Source of the DNA: Ramlibacter algicola
Lineage (GTDB): Bacteria; Pseudomonadota; Gammaproteobacteria; Burkholderiales; Burkholderiaceae_C
Direction of reading: 5' to 3'
DNA: 64,000 bases
Assembly (NCBI RefSeq): GCF_016641735.1
Contig: NZ_JAEDAO010000001.1
Location: forward strand, 4,030,001 to 4,094,000
A program made the position numbers and the translations under genes. Shown here in pieces: positions 43,314 to 51,924 of the stretch (the stretch's first letter is position 1; each line of letters opens with the position of its first letter). The notes under the pieces were generated by a model that ran no database searches, was not told where the DNA came from, and saw only the letters and a list, made by a program, of their open reading frames with translations.

Positions 43314-43352
43314 CGCTACAAATCTGTAGCGATGGAAGATACCGATCTGTCC
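43314..43352. promoter_or_regulatory. two candidate TetR operators upstream of the quinone reductase
   Basis: CGCTACA-AATC-TGTAGCG (43314-43331) is a perfect 7-base dyad with core TACAAATCTGTA. A second copy, TACCGATCTGTC, is at 43340-43351, 23 bases on. Both match TACCGGTCTGTA in the MFS/tetR gap. A divergent-spaced pair is typical of TetR repression. Confidence 0.65.
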
Positions 43353-43396
43353 TTCGGCTTGCCGTGGACGGCGCGATGCCCCTGTGGTCCGCTGGA

Positions 43397-44815
43397 CTAT
43401 CCGCGGACCGGCTTGGCTCGAGACCGCCAGGAAAGAACCGCGACCAGGGCGGCTGAACCCGCGAGGTACAGCGAGGCGGCTTCTATGCCGTGCTGCGGCA
43501 GTCCGAAGAACAGGAGGCCGATGAGCGCGACGCCGAGCGCATTGCCGATCTGCTGCACGGTGGCGAACAGCCCCGAAGCAACCCCCACATGCTGCGCCGG
43601 CACCGGCGCCAGCACGGCGGCCGACAGCGGCGCCATCACGGCGCCCACTCCCGCGCCCTGCACGGCGAGCAACGCCAGGCCGAAGAGCGCGCCCGCTTCA
43701 CGGCCCGCCACGAGGTTGAGGCACTGCAGCAGGTGCGCCGCCGCGAGGAGCGCCGCGCCCTCGGCGATCGGAGCCCGTCCGAAGCGACGGGCAAGCTTGG
43801 GTGCCGCCATCGATGTCGCGAAGAAACCCGCGGCGAGCACGCTGAAGACGAGGCCCGATGCGAGCGGCGACAGGCCGCGCTCCTGTTGCAGGTGGAGGGC
43901 GACGACGAAGTACAGCGAAGCATTGCCGGCGTAAAACGCCAGTGCCGTGGCCAGCCCCGCGAGGAACCTTCCGTTGGCAAGGAGGACGCCGGGCACGAGC
44001 GGGTCGCGACCACGCGCCTCACGCCATTTCTGCTGCGCGGAGAACAGCACGAGCAGCGCGAACGAGAGCCCGAGGACGATGAACGTCCAGGCGGGCCAGC
44101 CACCCGCGTGGCCTTCGACCAGCGGATACACGAGGCCGACGGCGCTGGCCGCGATCAACAGCATGCCTGCGATGTCGAGGCTGCGGGCGCCGGGGTGGCC
44201 GGCCATGCGCGCCAACGTCCGCGGCGCGGCGGCCAGCGCGGCCAACCCCACGGGCACGTTGACCAGGAAGCAGCTGCGCCAACCGAGCCCGCCCCAGTCG
44301 GCCGCGATGAGTGCTCCTCCGGCCAGCTGGCCCAACGTGGCCGCGACACCGAGCACGATTCCATACGCTGCGAACGACCGGGCGCGGGCGGCGCCGGTGT
44401 ACGTGGTGGACAGCATCGCGAGCACCTGGGGCTGCAGGACGGCAGCGGCGAGGCCTTGTGCCACCCGCGCTGCGACGAGCACGGTTGCGGTCGGTGCCAG
44501 GCCGCAACCCAGCGACGCCAGCGTGAACAGGAAGAGGCCCACCATGAACATCCGCCGGCGGCCGAACATGTCCCCGAGCCGCCCGCCTGCGACCAGCCCG
44601 GTGGCGGTCGCCAGGCCGTATCCGGCCACGACCCATTGCAATTCGGAATTGGTCGCCTGCAATTCCTGCTGGATCGAGGGGAGCGCAACGTTCACGATGA
44701 AGAAGTCGAGGACCACCAGGAAGGTCCCGCTGAGCATCACGAGCAGCGGCAGGCCCGGCGGCGTGCGCGCGGGGGTGCCGCCGGCGGCGCCGAGGCAAGT
44801 CGTTGGAGAAGTCAT
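43397..44815 (-). CDS. MFS drug exporter, DHA2 (EmrB/QacA) family
   Basis: 472 residues with 14 hydrophobic helices. Family features include IVNVALPSIQQELQATNSEL (motif D region), GGRLGDMFGRRRMFM (A-motif) and a C-motif-like stretch near GPxxGG-like glycines in helix 5. Proton-driven efflux of hydrophobic drugs is the family function. It is transcribed alone, convergent with nothing; an inverted repeat at 44847-44867 sits before its start. Confidence 0.92.
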   Translation of the reverse strand: MTSPTTCLGAAGGTPARTPPGLPLLVMLSGTFLVVLDFFIVNVALPSIQQELQATNSELQWVVAGYGLATATGLVAGGRLGDMFGRRRMFMVGLFLFTLASLGCGLAPTATVLVAARVAQGLAAAVLQPQVLAMLSTTYTGAARARSFAAYGIVLGVAATLGQLAGGALIAADWGGLGWRSCFLVNVPVGLAALAAAPRTLARMAGHPGARSLDIAGMLLIAASAVGLVYPLVEGHAGGWPAWTFIVLGLSFALLVLFSAQQKWREARGRDPLVPGVLLANGRFLAGLATALAFYAGNASLYFVVALHLQQERGLSPLASGLVFSVLAAGFFATSMAAPKLARRFGRAPIAEGAALLAAAHLLQCLNLVAGREAGALFGLALLAVQGAGVGAVMAPLSAAVLAPVPAQHVGVASGLFATVQQIGNALGVALIGLLFFGLPQHGIEAASLYLAGSAALVAVLSWRSRAKPVRG

Positions 44816-44846
44816 GGCGGCAATCTACGGCGCGGGACGCAGAAAG

Positions 44847-44867
44847 CCATGACGTCGGAGGTCATGG
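44847..44867. promoter_or_regulatory. inverted repeat upstream of the DHA2 exporter
   Basis: CCATGAC-GTCGGAG-GTCATGG: perfect 7-base arms with a 7-base spacer, in the gap between the divergent exporter and DUF3626 genes, 32 bases before the exporter start. Likely a regulator site; no regulator gene adjoins. Confidence 0.45.
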
Positions 44868-44938
44868 GCGTGCGAAGAGGACGTCTTCGCGAATGGAATG
44901 GCTCGTGGGCGCCCGCGGGCCACTACCATCCGGGCGGC

Positions 44939-45805
44939 ATGTTCGATCGGACGCCATGGATCCCGGGGCCGGGTTCGCGTTGTGCGCGAGCCTTGCAGCA
45001 CGTGGGAGGCCTTGCCAGCGGCGGTCCGCTCGACCGCTCCCTTCACGTCACCCTGCAGTTCCACCCCGACCGGCTCCATCGCGGCGAGCCCCTCCTTCGC
45101 GTGCTCGCCCGGGACAGCCTCTACCGCTCGCAGTTCGAGACCGGCACGAGCAACGGCGGCCTCACTGCGCATCCGGGCGGGGATCGCTGGGCATGGGAGA
45201 GCCGGATGTTCGCGGGGGCGTACGACGATGCGCCGGCCGAGGAGCGTCCGAAATACGGCGCGTTGAACTACAGGCGCCGCGCGACCGGCGGCGCGCCGCG
45301 CTTTGGTTCGTCCTTCCTTCGGCTCAAGCCGCAGCTGCTGGCGCGCACGACGTTCTGCTATCCGGACAGCGTCTTCGAACCGCGCGACTTCGGCACGATG
45401 GCGAACATGGCGCTCATCGAACTCGCCGAGAGCGATCGGCGCGATCCCCTCGACGACGCCATCGAAGCACATGTCCATGGACCCGTGCGCCTCGCATCCG
45501 ACGTCGAGGCGCTGGTGCTGGATCCCAGCTATCGCGGCACGGCCGTGGAGGAACTGGCCGGTGAACTGCCTTGCGTGGTGGAGTGGCATCCGGGATTCGT
45601 GTTGACCACCGACGTGCTCGCCCGGCACCCCGACTATCGCGGCCCGGAGTTCGTGGCCCTTGGATTGGCGCTCGCGCGCGATGGCGTCCTGACGCCTGCG
45701 TTGCTTGGCGAGGCAGCCCGGTCCGGGCGGTACGACGCGCAAGCGTTGAAGCGGGTCTGGCACTACGTCGCCCGCTTCGGGGATCCCGGTGCGCACCGGG
45801 ACTGA
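44939..45805 (+). CDS. DUF3626-like protein
   Basis: 288 residues. Core segments SLHVTLQFHPDRLHRGEPLL, YRSQFETGTSNGGLTAHPGG, FAGAYDDAPAEERPKYGALN and FCYPDSVFEPRDFG are those of DUF3626. The many His, Glu and Tyr suggest an enzyme, possibly toxin- or polymorphic-system-related in other genomes, but its activity is unknown. The ATG at 44939 is chosen from the start of the conserved region; an earlier in-frame ATG at 44849 lies inside the inverted repeat. Confidence 0.82.
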   Translation: MFDRTPWIPGPGSRCARALQHVGGLASGGPLDRSLHVTLQFHPDRLHRGEPLLRVLARDSLYRSQFETGTSNGGLTAHPGGDRWAWESRMFAGAYDDAPAEERPKYGALNYRRRATGGAPRFGSSFLRLKPQLLARTTFCYPDSVFEPRDFGTMANMALIELAESDRRDPLDDAIEAHVHGPVRLASDVEALVLDPSYRGTAVEELAGELPCVVEWHPGFVLTTDVLARHPDYRGPEFVALGLALARDGVLTPALLGEAARSGRYDAQALKRVWHYVARFGDPGAHRD

Positions 45806-45820
45806 CGCTGCGACGCAATC

Positions 45821-46687
45821 TCACCCGGTCCGGGTGTCCCGCAGTTGGATGCCGACGGCCCCCGCCAGGATGGCCGCTGCCCCGGTCCACTGGGCCGCGC
45901 TCAGGCGCTGGTCGAACGCGACGACGTCCGTGATCATGGCGACGACGGGGTAGATGAACGACAGGGCGCCCGTCACCGCCGTCGGCAGCTTCTGGATCGC
46001 GGAATGCAGAAGGATGAAGACCAGCGCCGTGTAGATGAAGCCCATCGCGGCCAGGGACGACCAGGCAGTTGCGTCGACCGGAAAGTCCGCGCGCATGCCC
46101 CAGGGGGCGAACACCACGGCACCCACGCCGACGTGGATCAAGGTGATCAGCTGCGGCGCCGTGCCGTCCAGCTTCTTGGTCGCCAGGGCTGCAAGGGCGT
46201 ACAGGAAGGCGGCTCCGATGGAAAGCAGGATGCCCAGCGGGTAGTCGCCGCCTGCGGCGGCGACAGCAGGCTGGCCCAGCGCGATCGCCACCACGCCGCC
46301 GAATGCCAGCGCGAGCCACGCCAATCGCGCGGCGGTGATCCTCTCGCCCAGGAATGCCATCCCGAATCCGAGAAGGATGAACGGCTGCGTGTTGTAGACG
46401 GCCGTGGCGACCGAGATCGGCACGTGCGAGAACGACTCGAAGATCAGGACCCAGTTAAGGGCAATCGCGAGGCCGCCTCCCGCTGCGAGTGCGAATTGCC
46501 GCTTCTGCATGCGCCGGAGATGGCCGAACGCAATGCAGAACGGCAGCAAGCCGGCCCCACCGAAGACACAACGCCAGAACAACAACGCGACGACGGGCTG
46601 GCCGGACCGGACCACGAACCAGCCGATGGTTCCCGAGATCGCCATCGCGGCGGTCATCTCGAACGCGCCTGTCACGGCCTTCTTCAT
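45821..46687 (-). CDS. EamA/DMT-family transporter
   Basis: 288 residues, ten hydrophobic helices in two EamA repeats (first: TIGWFVVRSGQPVVALLFWR; second: LGILLSIGAAFLYALAALAT). Probable exporter of a metabolite or amino acid. It is 32 bases downstream of the AhpD-like gene and probably co-transcribed with it. Ends convergent with the DUF3626 gene. Confidence 0.92.
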   Translation of the reverse strand: MKKAVTGAFEMTAAMAISGTIGWFVVRSGQPVVALLFWRCVFGGAGLLPFCIAFGHLRRMQKRQFALAAGGGLAIALNWVLIFESFSHVPISVATAVYNTQPFILLGFGMAFLGERITAARLAWLALAFGGVVAIALGQPAVAAAGGDYPLGILLSIGAAFLYALAALATKKLDGTAPQLITLIHVGVGAVVFAPWGMRADFPVDATAWSSLAAMGFIYTALVFILLHSAIQKLPTAVTGALSFIYPVVAMITDVVAFDQRLSAAQWTGAAAILAGAVGIQLRDTRTG

Positions 46688-46719
46688 TGCCTTCCCCGGC
46701 TGCGTGCCGACGGCGCGTC

Positions 46720-47181
46720 TCAGCCCGCCACGAAGGGCGTCTCGGGAACTTGCGTGTGGAAGCTCGCGTTGAGCATGTTCCAAGAGCGGATCGCGCCGAC
46801 GACGAACGTGAGGTCCGCGATCTGCTCGTCGCTCAAGTGGCGCTTCACGGCGGCGAAATCGTCATCGCTGGGCGCACGATTCGGCACCGCGTTCACCGCC
46901 TCCGCCCAGTTGAGCGCGGCGCGTTCGGCGTCGCTGAAGAAGCGCCCTGCCTCGCGCCAGCCAGCCACGGCATTGGCATGGCGCGGGTCCATGCCCTGCC
47001 GGACCAGGTCGGCCCAGTGCATGTCGATGCAGAACGCACAGCCGTTGATCTGGCTGATGCGCAAGTCGACCAGCGCGCGTAGCCGCCTGTCCAACGTGGC
47101 GCCGGCGCTGTGGGAGAACTGCACCCCGGCGCGAGCGGCCTGGGGGGCGAGGGCGTGAAGGTCGAGTCTTGGTTCGGACAT
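46720..47181 (-). CDS. carboxymuconolactone decarboxylase-family (AhpD-like) protein, copy A
   Basis: 153 residues with the redox motif GCAFCIDMHWADL (Cys-x-x-Cys plus His), as in AhpD-type peroxidase partners. About 83 percent of positions are identical with the protein at 53683-54144 and the length is the same, so they are recent paralogs. Unlike that copy, no ECF41 promoter precedes it. Ribosome site AGGAG lies eight bases before the ATG. Confidence 0.93.
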   Translation of the reverse strand: MSEPRLDLHALAPQAARAGVQFSHSAGATLDRRLRALVDLRISQINGCAFCIDMHWADLVRQGMDPRHANAVAGWREAGRFFSDAERAALNWAEAVNAVPNRAPSDDDFAAVKRHLSDEQIADLTFVVGAIRSWNMLNASFHTQVPETPFVAG

Positions 47182-47760
47182 GGGTGCTCCTGGGGTGGGG
47201 ATGGGATGGCTGCGACTTTCAAGGATCGCGGACCGGATGCGAAGTGGCGAAGCCGGAAGACGGCCTGTTCCCGGTTGGAATGGCGTGGCAGTCGGAAAGC
47301 AGGCGCCGAACAACCCCTGGTTGCCTGTGATGACGGTGCATCCCTTATGCTGCAGCATGCTTCCAAGTCTCGATCCAACCGACCCGCTGCTCTGGACCAT
47401 TGCATTCCTGGTCGTGCTCTGCGTCGGCGTCGGCGCCTTCCGGTTCTTCAAACACCGCAGGGAGGGCGACCTCATGCTCCACGATTCCGCCATCTCCACG
47501 CTCGTGTTTCCGCCCGCGTCCAAGTTCCAGTCCTCCGCCTTGCCGCGACAGTAATCGCTTCGCGGTCCGACACCTCTCGGCCGTCCGAGCACGTGAACAT
47601 GCCTCATCGCATACCCATCCCCGACCCGAACCTGCCTGATCCTGGCGAGCGCACCGGGCAGGGCAGCGACAGCTTGCTGCCGTTTCTCAGGCAACGCCGC
47701 GCCGGCAAACCCCGGCCGCCGAATGAATTCGTGCACACCGAACCGGAGTCCCCTTCGGGT
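47182..47760. other. gene-poor interval with two uncertain small ORFs
   Basis: About 580 bases between copy A and the DoxX-like gene. Two small plus-strand frames are listed separately. A short poorly conserved AT-richer stretch surrounds 47330-47360. No repeat, RNA gene or clear promoter is seen. Confidence 0.4.
47357..47554 (+). CDS. possible small membrane protein
   Basis: 65-residue frame with one strong hydrophobic helix (LLWTIAFLVVLCVGVGAFRF) and a basic C-terminal flank. No ribosome site, so translation is uncertain. The helix composition is unusual for a chance frame, which is why it is listed. Confidence 0.3.
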   Translation: MLPSLDPTDPLLWTIAFLVVLCVGVGAFRFFKHRREGDLMLHDSAISTLVFPPASKFQSSALPRQ

Positions 47761-47793
47761 TCACCATCGGACGCACCCGCGCCGGACGCATAG
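47599..47793 (+). CDS. possible small proline-rich protein
   Basis: 64-residue frame starting MPHRIPIPDPNLPDPGERTG, rich in Pro, Arg and Glu. No ribosome site is clear. It overlaps the 3' end of the DoxX-like gene by 33 bases, convergently. Listed with low confidence. Confidence 0.3.
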   Translation: MPHRIPIPDPNLPDPGERTGQGSDSLLPFLRQRRAGKPRPPNEFVHTEPESPSGSPSDAPAPDA

Positions 47794-48243
47794 CGGTTGC
47801 AGGACCATGGCCCAGACCCACCACAGGACGAGGAGCTGCAACGGCGCGCGGATCAGGAGATAGACGGGGCCCCAGGCGTGGCCGCCCATCGGCACGTGAT
47901 GCAGCGCCGCGTACACGTTCGCAGGAAAGAAGGCCACCAGGGTGGCCGCCGCAGTCCATGCCCCGGCCTGGCGCGAGCGCGGAATGAACAACGCGAGCGC
48001 TATCGCGATCTCGAGTACCCCGGTGGCGTACACCAGCAGCTCCCTTGCCGGTACCCAGGAGGGCAACATCTGCACCATCGGGCCGGTCTGGATGAAATGT
48101 CCACTGGCCGTGAACAGGAAGAGCAGCCCTGTACTCGCCGCCGCCACGGCGGGCAGGGTCTCCTGCCTTCGGTCGCGCAGCACCGCTCGACAGACCAGGT
48201 ACGGCAGGACCAGGATCAGGGTCATCAGCACAGGGGTCAGCAT
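47761..48243 (-). CDS. DoxX-like membrane protein
   Basis: 160 residues, four to five hydrophobic helices (ASTGLLFLFTASGHFIQTG, ELLVYATGVLEIAIALALFI, AATLVAFFPANVYAALHHV). The pattern is that of the DoxX/DUF417 group, which often accompanies quinone or thiosulfate metabolism. Last gene of a five-gene operon; its start overlaps the preceding stop by seven bases. Confidence 0.82.
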   Translation of the reverse strand: MLTPVLMTLILVLPYLVCRAVLRDRRQETLPAVAAASTGLLFLFTASGHFIQTGPMVQMLPSWVPARELLVYATGVLEIAIALALFIPRSRQAGAWTAAATLVAFFPANVYAALHHVPMGGHAWGPVYLLIRAPLQLLVLWWVWAMVLQPLCVRRGCVRW

Positions 48244-48701
48244 CCGTCCACTCCCGCCGGGCTGCCCCCACCAGGAGTCACTGCACCTTGACCGCAGGGC
48301 AGCTGGATGCCTTCGGCATCGAAGACCTCCTTCATGGCTGCGAGGCCGTTCAAGGCAGCCGGGAACCCGGCATACACCGACATCTGCATCAACACTTCCG
48401 AGATCTCTTGCGGGGTGCAGCCGACGTTCAATGCGGCGTGGATGTGCACCCGCAATTGCGGTGCGGCGTTCCCCATCGCGCAGAGAGCGGCCACGGCCGC
48501 GATCTCGCGTTCGCGCAGTCCGAGGCCCGCACGGGAGTAGATGTCGCCGAACGGGTACTCGAGCACGTAGGCTGCGAAGTCCGGGAAGGACGAGGCCAGG
48601 CCCTCCACGACACGGATCCCCGCTTTCCCGTCGACGCGTTCCAGCATCTGCTCCCCGCGGATGCGGCGGTCTGACTTGGGCGGCTCACGATCAGCTTGCA
48701 T
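48237..48701 (-). CDS. carboxymuconolactone decarboxylase-family protein (PcaC-like)
   Basis: 154 residues. REREIAAVAALCAMGNAAPQ and HIHAALNVGCTPQEISEVLM match the PcaC-like branch; Cys and His are placed as in decarboxylase/AhpD folds. It is not closely similar to the AhpD-like copies at 46720 and 53683. Overlaps the azoreductase gene by eleven bases. Confidence 0.9.
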   Translation of the reverse strand: MQADREPPKSDRRIRGEQMLERVDGKAGIRVVEGLASSFPDFAAYVLEYPFGDIYSRAGLGLREREIAAVAALCAMGNAAPQLRVHIHAALNVGCTPQEISEVLMQMSVYAGFPAALNGLAAMKEVFDAEGIQLPCGQGAVTPGGGSPAGVDGC

Positions 48702-49383
48702 TGCTGTTCTCCTGTTGGCTTCGTGGATGTGGCGACTGAGCGGTCGCTAGCGCGCTGGCCAAGGCCTTCGCCGCGCTGATCGCTCCCTGGAGCGACGCGC
48801 GATGGCGCTCGTCGCCGAACTCCTGGTACTCGATGGCCACGTGGTGGACGTCGTTGGCCGACACGCCGAGATAGCGCGCGCAGGTGCGCACGTGCGGCTC
48901 GAGATGCTCCCAGCGCTCGCGCAGGCCGCCGGGGCGGAAAGCGAACTCGCCGGAGGCGGACAGCAGCACCAGCTTCTTGCCTGAAAGTAGCGGCGACAGC
49001 GGCCAGGTCGTTTCCGTCCGGTCGAAGCTGAAGGTGCGGTTGATGCGGATCACCTGGTCGAACCACGCCTTGAGCGCCGCCGGCATTCCGTAGTTGTACC
49101 GGGGTGTCGCGATGACGACGATGTCGGACCGGGCGAGTTCGTCGATCGCCGCATCCGAATAGGCCAGCACGTCGCTCTGGGCGGCGGTGCGCTGGTCCTC
49201 GGGCGTGAAGCAGGCGGCGATCCATGCCTCGGTCAGCAGCGGAGGGTGGTTGATGCCGACGTCACGCTCCCAGACGGCGTCGTGCGGCCGCAAGGCCAGC
49301 CACTGGGACACGAAGGCGGTTGCCAGTTGCCGCGACAGCGATCGCTCGCGGCGCGGGCTCGCGTTGATGAGAAGCAGGTTCAT
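48691..49383 (-). CDS. FMN-dependent NADH-azoreductase-like flavoprotein
   Basis: 230 residues, flavodoxin-like fold: INASPRRERSLSRQLATAFV (FMN phosphate loop), TPRYNYGMPAALKAWFDQVI (typical AzoR loop) and LLSASGEFAF. It reduces quinones or azo dyes with NAD(P)H. ATGA overlap with the MFS stop, so the two are translationally coupled. Confidence 0.9.
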   Translation of the reverse strand: MNLLLINASPRRERSLSRQLATAFVSQWLALRPHDAVWERDVGINHPPLLTEAWIAACFTPEDQRTAAQSDVLAYSDAAIDELARSDIVVIATPRYNYGMPAALKAWFDQVIRINRTFSFDRTETTWPLSPLLSGKKLVLLSASGEFAFRPGGLRERWEHLEPHVRTCARYLGVSANDVHHVAIEYQEFGDERHRASLQGAISAAKALASALATAQSPHPRSQQENSNAS

Positions 49384-50576
49384 GGGGTCGTGGTTCGATG
49401 GCGCGCAATGCGCGTGTCAAGGGTGATCCAGGCCAGCACGGCGACCGCCACGAGAGCGAGCGCGGCGGCGAGGAGCGGAAGCTGGACGAGGGGCACGTCG
49501 GCGGCAAGAGCACGTCCCCCGAGCCAGGCCCCGCCCGCGTTGCCGAGGTTGAAGGCACCGATGTTCAGCGTGGACGCCAACGCCGGCGCATCCGGGGCTT
49601 CGTCCAGCACGCGGGCCTGCAGGCCCGGAGCGGTTGCGAATGCCGCCAGGCCCCAGAGGAAGCTGGCCGCGGCCACCGCTGCCGGCAGCAAGGCGGCGAG
49701 CGACAGGGTCGCCTCGACGACCGCGAGCGCCAGCAGGATCGCGAACATGGACCGCACGGGCCAGCGGTCCGAGAGCCAGCCGCCGACAACGTTGCCCACT
49801 GTCGTGCCCAGGCCGAACACGACCAGGGTCGCATTCACCCGGGCGGTCGAAAACCCGGCGATGTCGTGGAGCAGCGGGGCGACATAGGTCAGTGCCGCGA
49901 ACATGCCGCCGAAGCCCGTGGCGGTGAGCAGCAGCGCCGCCAGGAAGCGCGGGCGGGCCAGGATGCCCCACCCTGCCGAAGCGCCGGGCGCCGCCGTTGC
50001 GACATGCCGCGGCACCAATGCCCACACGCCGACCAGCGCGACCAGGCCCAGCGCGCAGACGATCCAGAACGTGACCCGCCATCCGGCGTGTGCGCCGATC
50101 CAGGCCCCCGCTGGCACGCCGAGCACGTTGGCCAGCGTCAGCCCGCTGAACATCAGCGCGATGGCCGCGGCCCGCCTGTCGGCGGCAACGAGGCCGGCCG
50201 CCACGGCGGAGCCGACGCCGAAGAAAGCACCGTGTGTCAGCGACGCGATGATCCTGCCCGCCATCAGCGTCCGGTAGTCCGGCGCCACGGCGCACACCAG
50301 GTTGCCCGCGATGAAGACGAGCATGAGTGCGGCCAGGCTGCGATGCGGCTGCACCCGCGCTGCGAGCGCCGCCACGGGTGGCGCGCCAAACGCGACCCCG
50401 AGTGCGTAGCCGGTGACCAGCAGCCCCGCATCCGGCAATCCCACCCCGAGGTCGGTTGCCACGGCGGGCAGCAGGCCCATGATCACGAACTCGGTGGTGC
50501 CGACCGCAAACGCGGCGAGGGCCAAGGCCAGGACTGGCAACGGGATGCCATGCCTGGAGGAGTGAGCGCGGCCCAT
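49380..50576 (-). CDS. MFS transporter, AraJ-like (DHA1)
   Basis: 398 residues with 12 helices. LALALAAFAVGTTEFVIMGL at the N-terminus and GYALGVAFGAPPVAALAARV are the AraJ/YdhP-type signature. Exporter of sugars or drugs by family. Seven bases downstream of the GDSL hydrolase gene. An in-frame longer start would overlap that gene, so the ATG at 50576 is used. Confidence 0.92.
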   Translation of the reverse strand: MGRAHSSRHGIPLPVLALALAAFAVGTTEFVIMGLLPAVATDLGVGLPDAGLLVTGYALGVAFGAPPVAALAARVQPHRSLAALMLVFIAGNLVCAVAPDYRTLMAGRIIASLTHGAFFGVGSAVAAGLVAADRRAAAIALMFSGLTLANVLGVPAGAWIGAHAGWRVTFWIVCALGLVALVGVWALVPRHVATAAPGASAGWGILARPRFLAALLLTATGFGGMFAALTYVAPLLHDIAGFSTARVNATLVVFGLGTTVGNVVGGWLSDRWPVRSMFAILLALAVVEATLSLAALLPAAVAAASFLWGLAAFATAPGLQARVLDEAPDAPALASTLNIGAFNLGNAGGAWLGGRALAADVPLVQLPLLAAALALVAVAVLAWITLDTRIARHRTTTP

Positions 50577-50583
50577 CACGTCC

Positions 50584-51816
50584 TCACTGCCCGGAAGCGC
50601 CCAGGAGGTCGTCCAGGTCGACGGCATCCGCCATCGCGCGATAGCCGGCATCGCCGGGATGCAGGTGGTCGCCTGAATCGAACTCGGCGCGCAGGCGCGT
50701 CGGACGGGACGGATCCCGCAGCAGTCGATCGAAATCGACCACGGCGTCGAAAGCGCCGGAATGGCGGATCCAGTCGTTCACCGCCTGCCGTACCGACTCC
50801 TTCTGTGGGCTGGAGTGGCCTTCCAGCGGCGTTCCTTTCAGCGCATCTTCGAAAGGCGGGAGCGTGCCGGCGACGACACGCACGCCCCGCACGCGCGCCC
50901 GTTCGGCCAGCTGGTGCAAGCCCGCAGTGATCTCCGCAGCGTTGGGTGGACGCTCATCGGGCGCAAACGGCCCGCCGGGCCACCCGATGTCGTTCGTTCC
51001 GATCATCACGATCAGCGCGCGAACGCCTGCGTGCTGCAGCACGTCCCGATCCAGCCTCGCGAGCGCGCTGTCGCCCATTCCCGCACGCAGGAGGCGGTTT
51101 CCCGAGATGCCCGCGTTCAACACCGCGACGCCGCGTCGTTCGAGTCGGCGCGCGAGGAAGTCGGGCCAGCGGTGATCCGCGCCAGGGCTCGAGCCGTTGC
51201 CGTCGGTGATGGAGTCGCCGAGCGCGACGACGGTGACCGGCTCTTGCGCGGACTCGACCAGCACGGCGGAGAGGAAGGCGCGCGCAGCAAACTTCTCGGC
51301 GCCGTCTCGCGACGGCCGCCCGGCCGCATTGCCATGGAGCATCAAAGTCTCGTCGCGGGCATCCCAGTGGAAGCCCGCGAGCTGGCTGCGCTGGGGCAGG
51401 TAGACGTCGATCTGCAGGCGTGCGCCCGCCGCGACTGGAAGCGCGATGGGGTCGCTCACTGCCGTGGCACCAGCGGCGACGATGACCTCCCGCGCACCTT
51501 GGAACGTGGCACCCAGGCCGCGGGCCGAGGATGCCAACCCGACGTGGACGGCACCCACCTTCAGCGGTGCATCGCCGTACTCGTTGCTGACCACGACCCG
51601 CACGCGGTCGCCGCCCAGGCTCACCCGCAAAAACTGGCGCATTGTCACGTTGCGCAACAGGGGCGGCATGCCCAGGGGAAGCACGAAATCGCTGCTCCAC
51701 GCCGGCTCGGCGGGGGAGATCCAGCTGGTCGTCCAGTGCCGGGGTGCTGCGTACGACACGGCCGCGGCCCCAGCCAGCAGCATCGCCACACCCACCCTCG
51801 TCATCCATTTGCTCAC
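50584..51816 (-). CDS. secreted SGNH/GDSL hydrolase
   Basis: 410 residues. Signal peptide (hydrophobic about 7-20, cleavage near SYAAPR). SGNH blocks: VVALGDSITDGNGS (Ser), NAGISGNRLL (Gly), MIGTNDIGWPG (Asn) and GDHLHPGDAGY (Asp and His). It hydrolyses ester bonds, on carbohydrate or lipid substrates in relatives. The GTG at 51816 has AGGA nine bases before it and is preferred; ATG at 51804 is an alternative. First gene of the operon divergent from the LysR gene. Confidence 0.92.
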   Translation of the reverse strand: MSKWMTRVGVAMLLAGAAAVSYAAPRHWTTSWISPAEPAWSSDFVLPLGMPPLLRNVTMRQFLRVSLGGDRVRVVVSNEYGDAPLKVGAVHVGLASSARGLGATFQGAREVIVAAGATAVSDPIALPVAAGARLQIDVYLPQRSQLAGFHWDARDETLMLHGNAAGRPSRDGAEKFAARAFLSAVLVESAQEPVTVVALGDSITDGNGSSPGADHRWPDFLARRLERRGVAVLNAGISGNRLLRAGMGDSALARLDRDVLQHAGVRALIVMIGTNDIGWPGGPFAPDERPPNAAEITAGLHQLAERARVRGVRVVAGTLPPFEDALKGTPLEGHSSPQKESVRQAVNDWIRHSGAFDAVVDFDRLLRDPSRPTRLRAEFDSGDHLHPGDAGYRAMADAVDLDDLLGASGQ

Positions 51817-51861
51817 GGTGAAATTCCTGTCCCGGTGCGTTGAAGGGACGCGACTTTGCTG

Positions 51862-51873
51862 CATTCCGGAATG
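51862..51873. promoter_or_regulatory. perfect palindrome in the lysR/GDSL intergenic region
   Basis: CATTCCGGAATG, a perfect 12-base palindrome, 46 bases from the hydrolase start and 52 from the lysR start. A related half-site (GGAATG) occurs at 51914-51919 just before lysR. Such divergent spacers usually hold LysR-type sites. Confidence 0.5.
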
Positions 51874-51924
51874 GAAGCGAAGAGCGGAAAATGGAAGACC
51901 GGCTCTTCACCGTTGGAATGATTC

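Noticed and set aside
43331..43352. TetR-like sites as part of the DHA2 exporter terminator
   Set aside because: The dyads lie after the exporter stop but have no T-run, and their core is repeated in the MFS/tetR gap, which favours operator function.
47331..47340. A fifth ECF41 promoter near AhpD-like copy A
   Set aside because: The plus strand reads TGTGATG instead of TGTGACA and no GACG lies at the required spacing, so it does not match.
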